This document shows positions 33,601-45,624 of a stretch of 64,000 nt of DNA, one piece after another. The DNA is taken from NCBI GenBank assembly GCA_949126835.1, contig OX421506.1, positions 13,065,784-13,129,783 of the forward strand, given 5' to 3'. Origin of the DNA: Anisus vortex (taxonomy: Eukaryota; Mollusca; Gastropoda; Planorbidae). The notes below the pieces were generated by a model. The model was not told where the DNA came from. It searched no databases and saw only the letters and a program-made list of their open reading frames with translations. The first letter of the stretch is position 1. Every line of letters begins with the position of its first letter. The position numbers were made by a program, and so were the translations under genes.

Positions 33601-36066
33601 AGACTTGGGAGCTAGGTCTTCAATGGTCTTAGACTTGGGAGCTAGGTCTTCAATGGTTTTAGACTTGGGAGCTATGTCTTCAATGGTTTTAGACTTGAGA
33701 GCTATGTATTCAATGGTTTTAGACTTGGAACTATGTCTTCAATGGTTTTAGACTTGGGATCTAGGTCTTCGAGGGTTTTAGACTTGGGAGCTATGTCTTT
33801 AATGGTTTTAAACTTGGGAGCTATGTATTCAATGGTTTTAGACTTGGAACTATGTCTTCAATAGTTTTAGACTTGGAACTGTGTCTTCAATGGTTTTAGA
33901 CTTGGGATCTAGGTCTTCGAGGGTTTTAGACTTGGGAGCTATGTCTTCAATGGTTTTAGACTTGGGAGCTATGTATTCAATGGTTTTAGACTTGGAACTA
34001 TGTCTTCAATGGTTTTAGACTTGGAACTATGTCTTCAATGGTTTTAGACTTGGGATCTAGGTCTTCAATGGTCTTAGACTTGGGAGCTATGTCTTCAATG
34101 GTTTTAGACTTAGGAGCTATGTATTCAATGGTTTTAGACTTGGAACTATGTCTTCAATGGTTTTAGACTTGGAACTATGTCTTCAATGGTTTTAGACTTG
34201 GGATCTAGGTCTTCAATGGTCTTAGACTTGGAACTTTGTCTTCAATGGTCTTAGACTTGGGAACTATGTCTTCAATGGTTTTAGACTTGGAAGCTATGTC
34301 TTCAATGGTTTTAGACTTGGGAGCTATGTCTTCAATGGTTTTAGACTTGGGAGCTATGTCTTCAATGGTTTTAGACTTGTGAGCTATGTCTTCAATGGTT
34401 TTAGACTTGAGAGCTATATCTTCAATGGTCTTAGACTTGGGAGCTAGGTCTTCAATGGTTTTATACTTCGGAGCTAGGTCTTCAATGGTTTTAGACTTGG
34501 GAGCTAGGTCTTCAATGGTTTTAGACTTGAGAGCTATGTCTTCAATGATTTTAGACTTTGGAGTTAGGTCTTCAATGGTTTTAGACTTGGGAGCTATGTC
34601 TTCGATGGTCTTATACTTGGGAGCTAGGTCTTCAATGGTTTTAGACTTGGGAGCTAGGTCTTCAATGGTCTTAGACTTGGGAGTTAGGTCTTCAATGGTT
34701 TTAGACTTGGGAGCTATGTCTTCAATGGTTTTAGACTTGAGAGCTATGTATTCAATTGTTTTAGACTTGGAACTATGTCTTCAATGGTTTTAGACTTGGG
34801 ATCTAGGTCTTCGAGGGTTTTAGACTTGGGAGCAATGTCTTCAATGGTTTTAAACTTGGGAGCTATGTATTCAATGGTTTTAGACTTGGAACTATGTCTT
34901 CAATGGTTTTAGACTTGGAACTGTGTCTTCAATGGTTTTAGACTTGGGATCTAGGTCTTCGAGGGTTTTAGACTTGGGAGCTATGTCTTCAATGGTTTTA
35001 GACTTGGGAGCTATGTATTCAATGGTTTTAGACTTGGAACTATGTCTTCAATGGTTTTAGACTTGGAACTATGTCTTCAATGGTTTTAGACTTGGGATCT
35101 AGGTCTTCAATGGTCTTAGACTTGGGAGCTATGTCTTCAATGGTTTTAGACTTAGGAGCTATGTATTCAATGGTTTTAGACTTGGAACTATGTCTTCAAT
35201 GGTTTTAGACTTGGAACTATGTCTTCAATGGTTTTAGACTTGGGATCTAGGTCTTCAATGGTCTTAGACTTGGAACTATGTCTTCAATGGTCTTAGACTT
35301 GGGAACTATGTCTTCAATGGTTTTAGACTTGGAACTATGTCTTCAATGGTTTTAGACTTGGAACTATGTCTTCAATGGTCTTAGACTTGGGACTATGTCT
35401 TCAATGGTCTTAGACTTGGAACTATGTCTTCAATGGTCTTAGACTTGGAACTATGTCTTCAATGGTCTTAGACTTGGAACTATGTCTTCAATGGTCTTAG
35501 ACTTGGAACTATGTCTTCAATGGTCTTAGACTTGGGAGCTAGGTCTTCAATGGTCTTAGACTTGGAACTATGTCTTCAATGGTCTTAGACTTGGAACTAT
35601 GTCTTCAATGGTCTTAGACTTGGAACTATGTCTTCAATGGTCTTAGACTTGGGAGCTATATCTTCAATGGTCTTAGACTTGGAACTATGTCTTCAATGGT
35701 CTTAGACTTGGGAGCTATGTCTTCAATGGTTTTAGACTTGGGAGCTATATCTTCAATGGTCTTAGACTTGGAACTATGTCTTCAATGGTCTTAGACTTGG
35801 GAGCTATATCTTCAATGGTCTTAGACTTGGAACTATGTCTTCAATGGTCTTAGACTTGGGAACTATGTCTTCAATGGTCTTAGACTTGGGAGCTATATCT
35901 TCAACGGTCTTAGACTTGGGATCTAGGTCTTCAATGGTCTTAGACTTGGGAGATATATCTTCAACGGTCTTAGACTTGGGATCTATATCTTCAACGGTCT
36001 TAGACTTGGGATCTATGTCTTCAATGGTTTGAGATATGGGAGCTTTGTCTACATAACTTGAGACTT
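27671..36066. repeat. 8.4-kb minisatellite of 29/30-bp monomers with about 1-kb higher-order repeats
   Basis: About 280 contiguous monomers based on ATGGTTTTAGACTTGGGAGC followed by TATGTCTTCA (30 bp). A 29-bp variant has GACTTGGAACT in place of GACTTGGGAGCT. A marker monomer containing TACTTCGGAGC recurs at 28,241, 29,253, 30,266, 31,100, 32,380, 33,422 and 34,464. The spacings are 1,012, 1,013, 834, 1,280, 1,042 and 1,042 bp. The first spacing equals 26 monomers of 30 bp plus 8 of 29 bp, and I count eight 29-bp monomers there. Outer monomers (27,671-28,020 and 35,990-36,066) are diverged; inner ones are homogenised. Runs of 30-bp monomers translate as repeated MVLDLGAMSS, but each 29-bp monomer shifts frame. 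No splice sites, start context or domain argue for a gene. Confidence 0.97.
35270..36040. repeat. Right-edge subdomain rich in 29-bp monomers
   Basis: From about 35,270 the array switches to mostly 29-bp monomers with GGTCTTAGACTTGGAACT, then 30-bp forms with ATATCTTCAACGGTCTTAGA at 35,890-36,000. This differs from the higher-order unit to the left and marks a separate, later or older expansion. Confidence 0.8.
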
Positions 36067-36740
36067 GATGTTGGGGGACAATGTCTTAGAAATTGTGAGA
36101 CCTTTTTGGATTTAAAATACAAACAGTCTGGACACATGTGTCCCCAACTAGGTCGACCATTGAAAGACTTTGAACGAAGACAAGCAGACATTTCCTAAGA
36201 AGTGATGGAAGTCAATTAAAAATGCTGCTGGGTACTGGTGCACCCGAAAGAAAACTACAAGAAGATCCCCCGCCCCCCACACCCTCAATGATGTCTTCTG
36301 GCGCGAAAGTTGGCTAACTACAAGTTCAGGCCATACCATATGCTCCTTTACCCCTGTATCGACCTACATCTTATACATGAAAGTACTTTTTGTCATAATA
36401 CATTTTTTAAAAAGACCAGCTTTCAATCGTCAGCATTTGTTTTGATGTGCTTATATACGGGGCCTATATATATAACGGGTAACGGACCAATGACATGTGC
36501 CAAGTTAACCGGTTAATTACGTAGGGTGCCGACTACAATGTGTGTGTGTGTGGGGGGGGGGGGTCTCCAAATGGTACGAATTTGTTTTCGATAGATGAAA
36601 CAAAACATCAAACTACGGAGTACTTAAAATTTAATAATAATAACGGTCGTTTTTATAGCGCTGACAAGAGCAACACCAATAGTCAAATCACTAAACCTAG
36701 AAACACTAGCAAAGAAGTAATAATACATAAGGCATTAAAC
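36067..36740. other. Spacer with a (GT)n-G12 compound run
   Basis: A (TG)n run followed by 12 Gs lies at 36,538-36,563. No gene is recognised. Confidence 0.4.
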
Positions 36741-37030
36741 TCTAATTTAGAAATACGACCCAATAACAACCTGTTGGAGTGCTCAGATAAACATAAGGAC
36801 AAAAACACTTTACTTATCCCTTATGTGAGAACAAATGCATATAAGTACTCTTTCTTCTCGAGTGGAATCCGTGGCATGGAATGGGTTGCCTGAACAAACC
36901 AGGAAAACCAGTAACTTAACATCATATAAAACATTAATAAAAATGCAAGACTAGACTCGGACCACGGATGAGCGTAGTACGCAATAATATTCTTTATAGA
37001 AGGAGCGTCTGTAATATATAAGATAAGAAA
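36741..37030 (+). mobile_element. LINE 3' end with (AAGAT)n tail
   Basis: Encodes NNLLECSDKHKDKNTLLIPY and YKYSFFSSGIR; then a 1-bp insertion in GGAATCCGTGGCATGGAATGG breaks the frame before the WNGLPEQ motif. It shares GACTAGACTCGGACCACGGA and AGAAGGAGCGTCTGTAATAT and ends TAAGATAAGA. The homology may extend left to about 36,600. Confidence 0.85.
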
Positions 37031-39025
37031 AGCGCTTCTATCCATGCTATTAAATTTAGCATGCTCAGTGCGCTCTAGCTGTAAATTGCAGTGCCAGTTG
37101 TATTAATATGTAAGGCGCATAGCCTCTAGCCAAAGAGAAAGGTCTTTAAGATCTTTTTAAAAGACTCTTCTTGTCTCAGATTCTCTCAGTGTCAGATTCT
37201 CCCTGGGTCCGAAATTTCTCTTCTTGATGATACGTAATAACTCATTATTATCAGAATTCAAAACCTTATTTTGCTTTTTAAAGTCGCTTTTTAAAAGAAA
37301 GTGTGTTTGTGTGTTGTTGTTTTTCTGTTGATAGTATTCTCCTTTCAGACAAACCAGTGCACAGACATGAAAAAGTACATTTCAACTATTCTCCGCAATG
37401 TTTTGGTATTTAGACTTTTTTTTTAATGACCGTATTTTTAAACCTTATTATTTATTATTTTATTTGTTTGTTTGCTGTTTATTCTTAAGGAGAGTACAGA
37501 TTAGACGTTAGTCCTATAGGTATGCATCAAAACACCATTCTGGACCCGCCGACTTACATAATAGTAATAGTACAGCACAGAGCTCTTCTTAAAACTGTAC
37601 TATTAGCTGAAAGATTTTTTTTTCCTTTGGTACTTAGAGTTCTATTGAACACAATTAAATTCTAAATAGTCTAATGGAGGTGTTATTTCCAAAACCAGTC
37701 GGTGTGGCTAGAGAATATTTGGGTAAACAGTTTTAGTATGACATTAATTTTTATCTGTTCATGGCCCGCCCTTATTTTCTCTAAATTCCTGGTTCCGTTT
37801 CAACGGACAGAAGAACTCTTTTGAAAATAATAAAAAAATTGAATACAAATTAGCGCCCTGCCGTGTATATAGGTCAGCAAAATGCAAAATAACAACCCAA
37901 GCCTCGTTCTAACATGCAGGTCATTCCTGACATAGTCCCCCCACCCTTCTTTTTTTTTCTCCATTCATTGATTGTCTGAAATCAGATGACGTAGGGGTGA
38001 CCTATTTATAGTGCACTTGGGGGCAGAAAACCGTGACGACCTACCCTTCAACCGACAATACAAAAAAGAAACAAAAAACAAAATAGGGCGCGAATTCTAG
38101 ATGAATGACAGTTGAAGTGGGGGGAGGAGTCGGAGTTGTGATGTTGTTGTCTGTTGTATTTGTTCAATACAGTCTTTGACAGACATATCTATATATAGAA
38201 ACCACCCAAGTACAATTCATTCAAATGGCTGCACAAATATTTGTCGTGCATGAATTTCAAACGTTTTTAAAAAGGATGTACACTTTATTGGTAGGCGTTT
38301 AACAACTTGAAAGACAAAGCAACAGAAAAAAGGACAAAAAATAAACTAACACAGTTGACGCCCTTGCGTTTGTTTGTCCGTGTAACCTTAAATAGAATGA
38401 AAGAGAAGACTCTACTAAACGATAAACAGAAACTAGTAAATACGACTTGTTTGTTAACGGCTGTACTGTTTGTTAATCTGTGTGAATGGGCAATATTTTT
38501 GAATAGCTATTTTTATATCTCGGAATATACAGATACCCGTCAATGAAAACTGGGTGTGTTACGACTATGCAAAGTGAATTTTGTTAGAAAAACAACCAAC
38601 GATTCACGCAATACAACTGGGTGAATTTTTTATTGATAATAAACCTTTTGTTTGTTTGTTTGTTATTAAAGCCTTTTTTGGGGGGGAGGGGGGGCGGAGG
38701 GGGGTTAAATTGATAACGGCTAGCTCCTATTATTTCTTTATTATTACAGTTTTATATTGCAGATATTTTGGTTGTTGTTGTTATTGTTATTTTATGAAAA
38801 CTGACAATTGTTTCGAGTTAAAGAAGGAAAAAAAGAAAAGATAATTATCTCTCATTCGTCTTATTGTGTAAACCAGGCTGTAGATATGCCGTGTGTGTTA
38901 TTTGCATTAGAAAAAAAAATTGTTTTAATATGTGTGGGGGGGGGGGGGGAACAAGGTCTGGAATTTTCTAGTTTGATATGTAGGCCTATGTAAAATAATA
39001 TTGCAAGTTAGGGGAAATTGTGCCC
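37031..39025. other. 2-kb spacer
   Basis: No gene is recognised. G-rich runs lie at about 38,680-38,704 and a run of 14 Gs at 38,936-38,949. Short open frames at 38,307-38,844 lack features. Confidence 0.4.
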
Positions 39026-39033
39026 AGTGTGTC

Positions 39034-39355
39034 CAGGACCGGCTCTAGGGTTTTTGACGCCCTAGGCGAAAACCAATTCTGTGCCCTCATTAAAGTCCCT
39101 TCGGCGGGGAGAAACTGAGTAATGTTAGGGCATACTTACCTATTTTCTAAGACAGCTTAAATAAAATACCTTTCGCTTTTCATTACCTAGTATTATCGTC
39201 TGCCTATGCTTGTAGCGCGCAGAAGTACTAAACTTTAATTTAGTTTATATTTTCAAATTCCCATATTTAAAAAAAAAATCCTCAATTATGCGCCCCCCTC
39301 CAAGATTGCGCCCTAAGCGGCCGCCCAGGTTGCCTATATGGATGAGCCGGCCCTG
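39034..39355 (+). mobile_element. Complete hAT-type MITE with 8-bp target duplication
   Basis: Left end CAGGACCGGCTCTAGG (39,034) and right end GATGAGCCGGCCCTG (to 39,355) are inverted repeats: CAGGRCCGGCTC at each tip. Flanks are AGTGTGTC (39,026-39,033) and AGTGTGTA (39,356-39,363), an 8-bp target duplication with one mismatch. CAG termini plus 8-bp duplications define hAT elements. At 322 bp with no ORF it is non-autonomous. The terminal regions contain GCGCCCTAGGCG-like and GCGCCCTAAGCGGCCGCCC palindromic words. Confidence 0.85.
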
Positions 39356-39363
39356 AGTGTGTA

Positions 39364-40455
39364 TGGGGGAGATGGTAATAGCATACTTATTCTACCTTGT
39401 GCATAAAAAAAAAAAAATTATGGTATGATAATTTTAATATTCAATTTATTAACTCTATATAACCTAACGGTCTTTATAATTCTTTTAATTAAAAAACGTA
39501 TTAAAACAATGTCCGTCATATTGGTAGGCATTTTCCGGATATCCGGTCGTAGAAAAACTATTGAAAATAAATGAATTTAAATTTATGGCTTGGTGTCATA
39601 CTAATAATTGTGTGACTAAATAGTTTGTATTATAATTAACGCTACGATATTGCGTGATTTAATCAGTGGAAGCTTTTTATAGTATCAAACTTAAACACAA
39701 CCTAACTAGGTAAGTATAGGTTTATATGCAAAAAGAAAGCGGCCATATTTAGGCTTTAAGGTAAAAAGCACTAACCTATGTATAGCCTACACACAAGCAT
39801 TGTCCTGACAATTGTTTTGTTCTTTACTTGATTGAGCACTCTCCTGTGTTATTATATAGTTCAGTGATTTGCACCCGCAAACAATATGGCTGACAGACTG
39901 TAGATAAATGTTGACAATTTTTTTGTAAGTAAGTACAATGAAAACTCCTATGTAAGAAAAGATGTCATAAAAATCCGTAGGTTATAGACTTAAATTTATT
40001 GATCTTTTTATAGTTTTGATTTTAAAAAATGTGAATTTTAATTTAGTGTCTGGTACTTGTATAGTAGCAGTATATAGATAAAAGCTTAGACTTGTATAAA
40101 AAAAAAACAATATGCCTGCGCATTGAAAAACACATTTTAACACCTTAGAATATAAATAAACATAACAATGCCGGCCTATGGCCGCTAAGAAATGATATCA
40201 CAACTATAGTGTTGAGGCCCTTTTATTTAAAAAGTTGGTCTTGAATAAAGACACCAATTTTCTGATAAGAAAGGAAATAAAAGAGACAGTTACAATTTGC
40301 CGAACTAATTAAGAATGGTCTTAACTTTTAGTTTACAGAGGAGCGGTAGTTAAATATCTCTATATCGGACAAAATTTACTATTGACCTACATTCAAAAGA
40401 AAAAGATGCGCCATATTAAAATGTCTTTATACAAGTATTCGGACTTTGGATAAAT
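39364..40455. other. Spacer
   Basis: AT-rich; no gene or repeat family recognised. Confidence 0.4.
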
Positions 40456-40457
40456 CT

Positions 40458-42484
40458 TTTATACTGTTATACTGTTATACTGTTATACTGTTATACTGTT
40501 ATACTGTTATACTGTTATACTGTTATACTGTTATACTGTTATACTGTTATACTGTTATACTTTTATACTGTTATACTTTTATGCTGTTATACTTTTATAC
40601 TGTTATACTTTTATACTTTTATACTGTTATACTTTTATACTGTTATACTGTTATACTTTTATACTGTTATACTGTTATACTGTTATACTTTTATACTGTT
40701 ATACTTTTATACTGTTATACTGTTATACTTTTATACTTTTATACTGTTATACTTTTATACTGTTATACTGTTATACTTTTATACTGTTATACTGTTATAC
40801 TGTTATACTGTTATACTTTTATACTGTTATACTGTTATACTTTTATACTGTTATACTGTTATACTGTTATACTGTTATACTGTTATACTTTTATACTGTT
40901 ATACTTTTATGCTGTTATACTTTTATACTGTTATACTGTTATACTTTTATACTGTTATACTGTTATACTTTTATACTGTTATACTGTTATACTTTTATAC
41001 TGTTATACTGTTATACTGTTATACTGTTATACTTTTATACTGTTATACTTTTATACTGTTATACTGTTATACTTTTATACTGTTATACTGTTATACTTTT
41101 ATACTGTTATACTGTTATACTTTTATACTGTTATACTGTTATACTTTTATACTGTTATACTGTTATACTGTTATACTGTTATACTGTTATACTGTTATAC
41201 TGTTATACTGTTATACTGTTATACTGTTATACTGTTATACTGTTATACTGTTATACTTTTATACTGTTATACTTTTATACTGTTATACTGTTATACTTTT
41301 ATACTGTTATACTTTTATACTGTTATAATTTTATACTGTTATACTGTTATTCTGTTATACTGTTATACTGTTATACTGTTATACTGTTATACTTTTATAC
41401 TGTTATACTGTTATACTGTTATACTGTTATACTTTTATACTGTTATACCGTTATACTGTTATACTTTTATACTTTTATACTGTTATACCGTTATACTGTT
41501 ATACTTTTATACTGTTATACTGTTATACTGTTATACTGTTATACTGTTATACTGTTATACTGTTATACTGTTATTCTGTTATTCTGTTATACTGTTATAC
41601 TGTTATACTGTTATACCGTTATACCCTTATACCGTTATACCGTTATACTGTTATACTGTTATACTGTTATACTGTTATACTGTTATACTGTTATACTGTT
41701 ATACTGTTATACTGTTATACTGTTATTCTGTTATACTGTTATACTGTTATACTGTTATACTGTTATACCGTTATACCGTTATACCGTTATACCGTTTTAC
41801 TGTTATACTGTTATACTGTTATACTGTTATACTTTTATACTGTTATACTTTTATACTGTTATACTGTTATACTTTTATACTGTTATACTTTTATACTGTT
41901 ATAATTTTATACCGTTATACTGTTATTCTGTTATACTGTTATACTGTTATACTGTTATACTGTTATACTGTTATACTTTTATACTGTTATACTGTTATAC
42001 TGTCATACTTTTATACTGTTATACCGTTATACCGTTATACTTTTATACTTTTATACTGTTATACCGTTATACTGTTATACTTTTATACTGTTATACTGTT
42101 ATACTGTTATACTGTTATACTGTTATACTGTTATACTGTTATTCTGTTATTCTGTTATACTGTTATACTGTTATACCGTTATACCCTTATACCGTTATAC
42201 CGTTATACTGTTATACTGTTATACTGTTATACTGTTATACTGTTATACTGTTATACTGTTATACTGTTATTCTGTTATACTGTTATACTGTTATACTGTT
42301 ATACTGTTATACCGTTATACCGTTATACCGTTATACCGTTTTACTGTTATACTGTTATACTGTTATACTGTTATACTTTTATACTGTTATACTTTTATAC
42401 TTTTATACTGTTATACTGTTATACTGTTATACTTTTATACTGTTATACCGTTATACTGTTATACTTTTATACTTTTATACTGTA
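40458..42484. repeat. 2.0-kb array of an 8-bp unit
   Basis: About 253 copies of TGTTATAC with TTTTATAC, CGTTATAC and TGTTATTC variants. The left part mixes TGTT and TTTT units; the right part adds CGTT units. A block marked by ATACCCTTATACCG occurs at 41,621 and 42,181, 560 bp (70 units) apart, showing a segmental duplication inside the array. A 682-codon frame spans it only because the unit has no stop in that frame. It ends at the border of a SINE. Confidence 0.97.
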
Positions 42485-42498
42485 TGCAGATTGAAGTG

Positions 42499-42695
42499 AG
42501 CACGGTGGCCCGAGGGTCCTGGGTTCGAATCCTGTTGAGATGGAGGCATGCTAAATTCCCTGATAGTTTGGGTAAAGTAAAGGCTTCTGGGCATTGTGCT
42601 GGCCACACATCCCCTAGTATGCCGTGGCCACTGAAACTGGGGAACGCTTCTTCTATGATCAGTTTAATCCGACGGGATATTTTACTTTTATCTTT
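42499..42695 (+). mobile_element. SINE copy, internally shortened head
   Basis: GCACGGTGGCCCGAGGGTCC shows that the head lost the A-box to anticodon region. The B box CTGGGTTCGAATCC is intact, then body and tail ATATTTTACTTTTATC. It directly abuts the 8-bp array. Confidence 0.8.
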
Positions 42696-43060
42696 TAAGC
42701 AGAGTCGGGTATAAGAAAGGACTCAGTCAACTATTGTTGACACGTTTATGGATGCCGATATTTGACCAGATTTAAACCTCCATTCAAAGGATATATTATA
42801 GCCGTGATTGCTGTCTTAGGGCGAGTAAATAATAAACGCTCCTGTATGGGTGTCCACATCCTGGAGATATTAACATACAGGGGGCGGTGTTAAATGGGTT
42901 GTCTGGTCCCAGTCAACTCTCGAATTCTGCACGTTCAGCCAGTCTCTATGTCCATGCTCACAGACAGACAGATACCTAGATACAGACACAGCTAGGCAAA
43001 ATAAGTTACTGACTGACCGACCCAGATAGATAAATGGATGGATAGTTCGATAATTATGTC
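42696..43060. other. Spacer
   Basis: Short ACAGAC and AGATAC runs near 42,960; otherwise nothing recognised. Confidence 0.4.
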
Positions 43061-43061
43061 G

Positions 43062-43415
43062 ATAGATATTTTATAGATATTTTGATAGATATTTTGATAG
43101 ATATTTCGATAGATATTTTGATAGATATTTTTAATATACTTAAATTTGATAAATATTTTGATAGATATTTTAACAGATATTTTGATAGATATTTTGATAG
43201 ATATTTTGATAGATATTTTGATAGATATTTCGATAGATATTTTGATAGATATTTTGATAGATATTTTAACAGATATTTTGATAGATATTTTGATAGATAT
43301 TTTGATAGATATTTTGATAGATATTTTGATAAATATTTTGATATATATTTTGATATATATTTTGATAGAAATTTTGATAGATATTTTGATAGATATTTTG
43401 ATAGATAAGATATTT
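43062..43415. repeat. 12-bp satellite block
   Basis: Unit GATATTTTGATA (12 bp), about 29 copies with CGATAG and AACAG variants. It is the first block of a composite GATA-type satellite running to 43,960. Confidence 0.9.
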
Positions 43416-43540
43416 TGATAGATAAGATATTTTGATAGATAAGATATTTTGATAGATAAGATATTTCGATAGATACGATATTTTGATAGATAAGATATTT
43501 TGATAGATAAGATTTTTTGATAGATAAGATATTTTGATAT
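43416..43540. repeat. 17-bp satellite block
   Basis: Unit GATATTTTGATAGATAA, about 7 copies. It combines the 12-bp unit on its left with the GATAA motif of the blocks on its right. Confidence 0.85.
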
Positions 43541-43960
43541 ATAAGATATATAAGATATAAGATATATAAGATATATAAGATATATAAGATATATAAGATA
43601 TATAAGAAATATAAGATATATAAGATATATAAGATATATAAGATATATAAGATTTATAAGATATATAAGATATATAAGATATATAAGATATAAAAGATAG
43701 ATAAGATAGATAAGATAGATAAGATAGAAAAGATAGAAAAGATAGATAAGATAGATAAGATAGATAAGATAGATAAGATAGATAAGATAGATAAGATAGA
43801 TAAGATAGATAAGATAGATAAGATAGATAAGATAGATAAGATAGATAAGATAGATAAGATAGATAAGATAGATAAGATAGATAAGATAGATAAGATACAT
43901 AAGATAAGATAGATCAGATAGATACGATAAATATGATAGATACGATTGATTTCAAAAAAA
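43541..43960. repeat. 9-bp satellite blocks
   Basis: First ATAAGATAT units (to about 43,690), then about 22 copies of AGATAAGAT (to about 43,900) decaying into ATACGATAA. Open frames on the minus strand (IYL and SIL tripeptides) reflect the 9-bp period. Confidence 0.9.
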
Positions 43961-44411
43961 CAGCATAGACAATATTTCCCAACGTCAATGTGATTAATTA
44001 AAGTACACACCTGTATTGTTACCTGCCAATTATATTTTCCTTAGGAGTCACGCCCACACTTTCCATTTGTTGTAATCACTCCTGTTGTTGGTGTATGCAA
44101 CAAATTTGTTGACTCATGATTTATGTCAGGATACAAATTTTTAATGAAGGCCTAACCCTTCTTTCTCGGTATTTTCTTCCAATTCCATTTACCATAAGGA
44201 GTTAGGGTTACGTATATTTAACTCTTTAAAATAGATCACGGCCTTTAATGGGATAGTGTGTCCGTCGTTAACTTTATAGTCAAATGTGGGCACTATGTTA
44301 AGTGCTTATGGTGGTGGTCCTGTGTTGGTGCCATGCTAGGAAGCTAATGGCGGTGGTCTTATGGTGCTAGATGACTCGGTCCACAATTACTTTCTTTTTT
44401 CCGTCGCAAGT
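43961..44411. other. Spacer
   Basis: Loose GGTGGTCCTGTG-like words recur from 44,300 to 44,640. No gene. Confidence 0.35.
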
Positions 44412-44492
44412 TTAACCCTTCCCGTACCGACCTACTTCTATCTATGCTGCCTTCACTTCCGCTATATACGCGCCCGGGACTGTAAGGGTTAA
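44412..44492 (+). mobile_element. piggyBac-like micro-MITE, complete (81 bp with TTAA ends)
   Basis: TTAA-CCCTTCCCGTACC at the left and GGGACTGTAAGGG-TTAA at the right. The termini CCCTT/AAGGG inside duplicated TTAA match the piggyBac target and tip rule. The internal length is 73 bp. It is nearly identical to 45,855-45,935. Confidence 0.75.
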
Positions 44493-44735
44493 TAGAGGTC
44501 CGATTCCGCGACCATGTACGTCTGCCAACATCAGCGGTCTTCTGGTAACTGTTTAAACCATATGGCGGTGGTCCCCTGTGGTCACATGTTAGTTTGTTAA
44601 AGACGGTGGTCCCGTGTGGGCCATCAAGCTTTAGCTAGCGAGTCCATTGTAAAGCAATGTATCCATTCCATAACCTGTCTGTTTATATCAGTAAAGCAGC
44701 GTTATCCAGTTATGCTATATTATTGGATGTTCAAG

Positions 44736-44816
44736 TGTGTATGCTGTATTATTGTATGCTGAATTGTGTATGATGTATTATTGTATGCTGAATTGTGTAT
44801 GATGTATTATTATTAT
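44736..44816. repeat. 29-bp tandem repeat, 2.7 copies
   Basis: Unit GTGTATGATGTATTATTGTA followed by TGCTGAATT. Confidence 0.85.
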
Positions 44817-44922
44817 TAATGTGCCTACCTATCAAAGATTCAATAATGGACATTTCATTTGTATTTTATATAAATGCAAGTGCATTTTCATATACTCATG
44901 GCGGACATCCGGAAAGCCGTTT

Positions 44923-45055
44923 ATACTCTCTAAATACTCTCTAAATACTCTCTAAATACTCTCTAAATACTCTCTAAATACTCTCTAAATACTCTCTAAA
45001 TACTCTCCAAATACTCTCTAAATACTCTCCAAATACTCTCTGAACACTCTCTAAT
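44923..45055. repeat. 11-bp minisatellite, about 12 copies
   Basis: Unit ATACTCTCTAA with CTCCAA variants at the right edge. Confidence 0.9.
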
Positions 45056-45620
45056 ATCTGTGTTACCTTTTCTTAATCTAATAGTAATTTTACCCCCACA
45101 CTTTCCCGTGCGACATTTGAAGGTAAAAGAATGTGCACTTGCCCCGAGTACTGCGATCACACCATTAGGCCTACAAGTTGAATGATGTCATCTTACGCCA
45201 ATAACTTAAGTTCAAATTATCATTTGCCCTAAATTACTTCAGAAAGTAAGCTAAATTATCAGACTGACCTTACGCATCAATTTACCTTTAGTTCCTTAAT
45301 TACTTCAACGTTATGTCAAGTATTTTAATTACATCAACCACCTAAACTAACTGAATGACCCCCAAGAACCGTAATTACAATGAACACAGTTACCGCCATT
45401 TTATCATTGACCCGGTGATGTCGGTAATGTATTTGCTGCCTGGTGTGAACCTGTCGTTGATGACGCCAAAATTATGCTAATTTCATTTTTTTAAATTTAT
45501 TATTTCATTAATAAGGTTTAACCTACGATTTATTTGACAATGGACAGAATAATGAATAGTTTAGCCTATAGATTACAGACAAACTTTGCATTTTAGACAA
45601 GAGAAACTACCGTATTAATT
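45056..45620. other. Spacer
   Basis: No gene or repeat recognised. Confidence 0.4.
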
Positions 45621-45624
45621 ACAC

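Noticed and set aside
28022..34793. Repeated reading frames with MVLDLGAMSS decapeptides, up to 195 codons
   Set aside because: They are translations of 30-bp monomers. Each 29-bp monomer shifts the frame, the frames end at those monomers, and there are no splice signals or recognisable domains.
40446..42494. 682-codon open frame
   Set aside because: Pure translation of an 8-bp tandem unit lacking a stop in one frame; composition is limited to a few residues and it ends at the array border.
42992..44010. 302- and 118-codon minus-strand frames rich in Ile, Leu, Tyr, Lys
   Set aside because: Translations of 9- and 12-bp GATA-type repeats.
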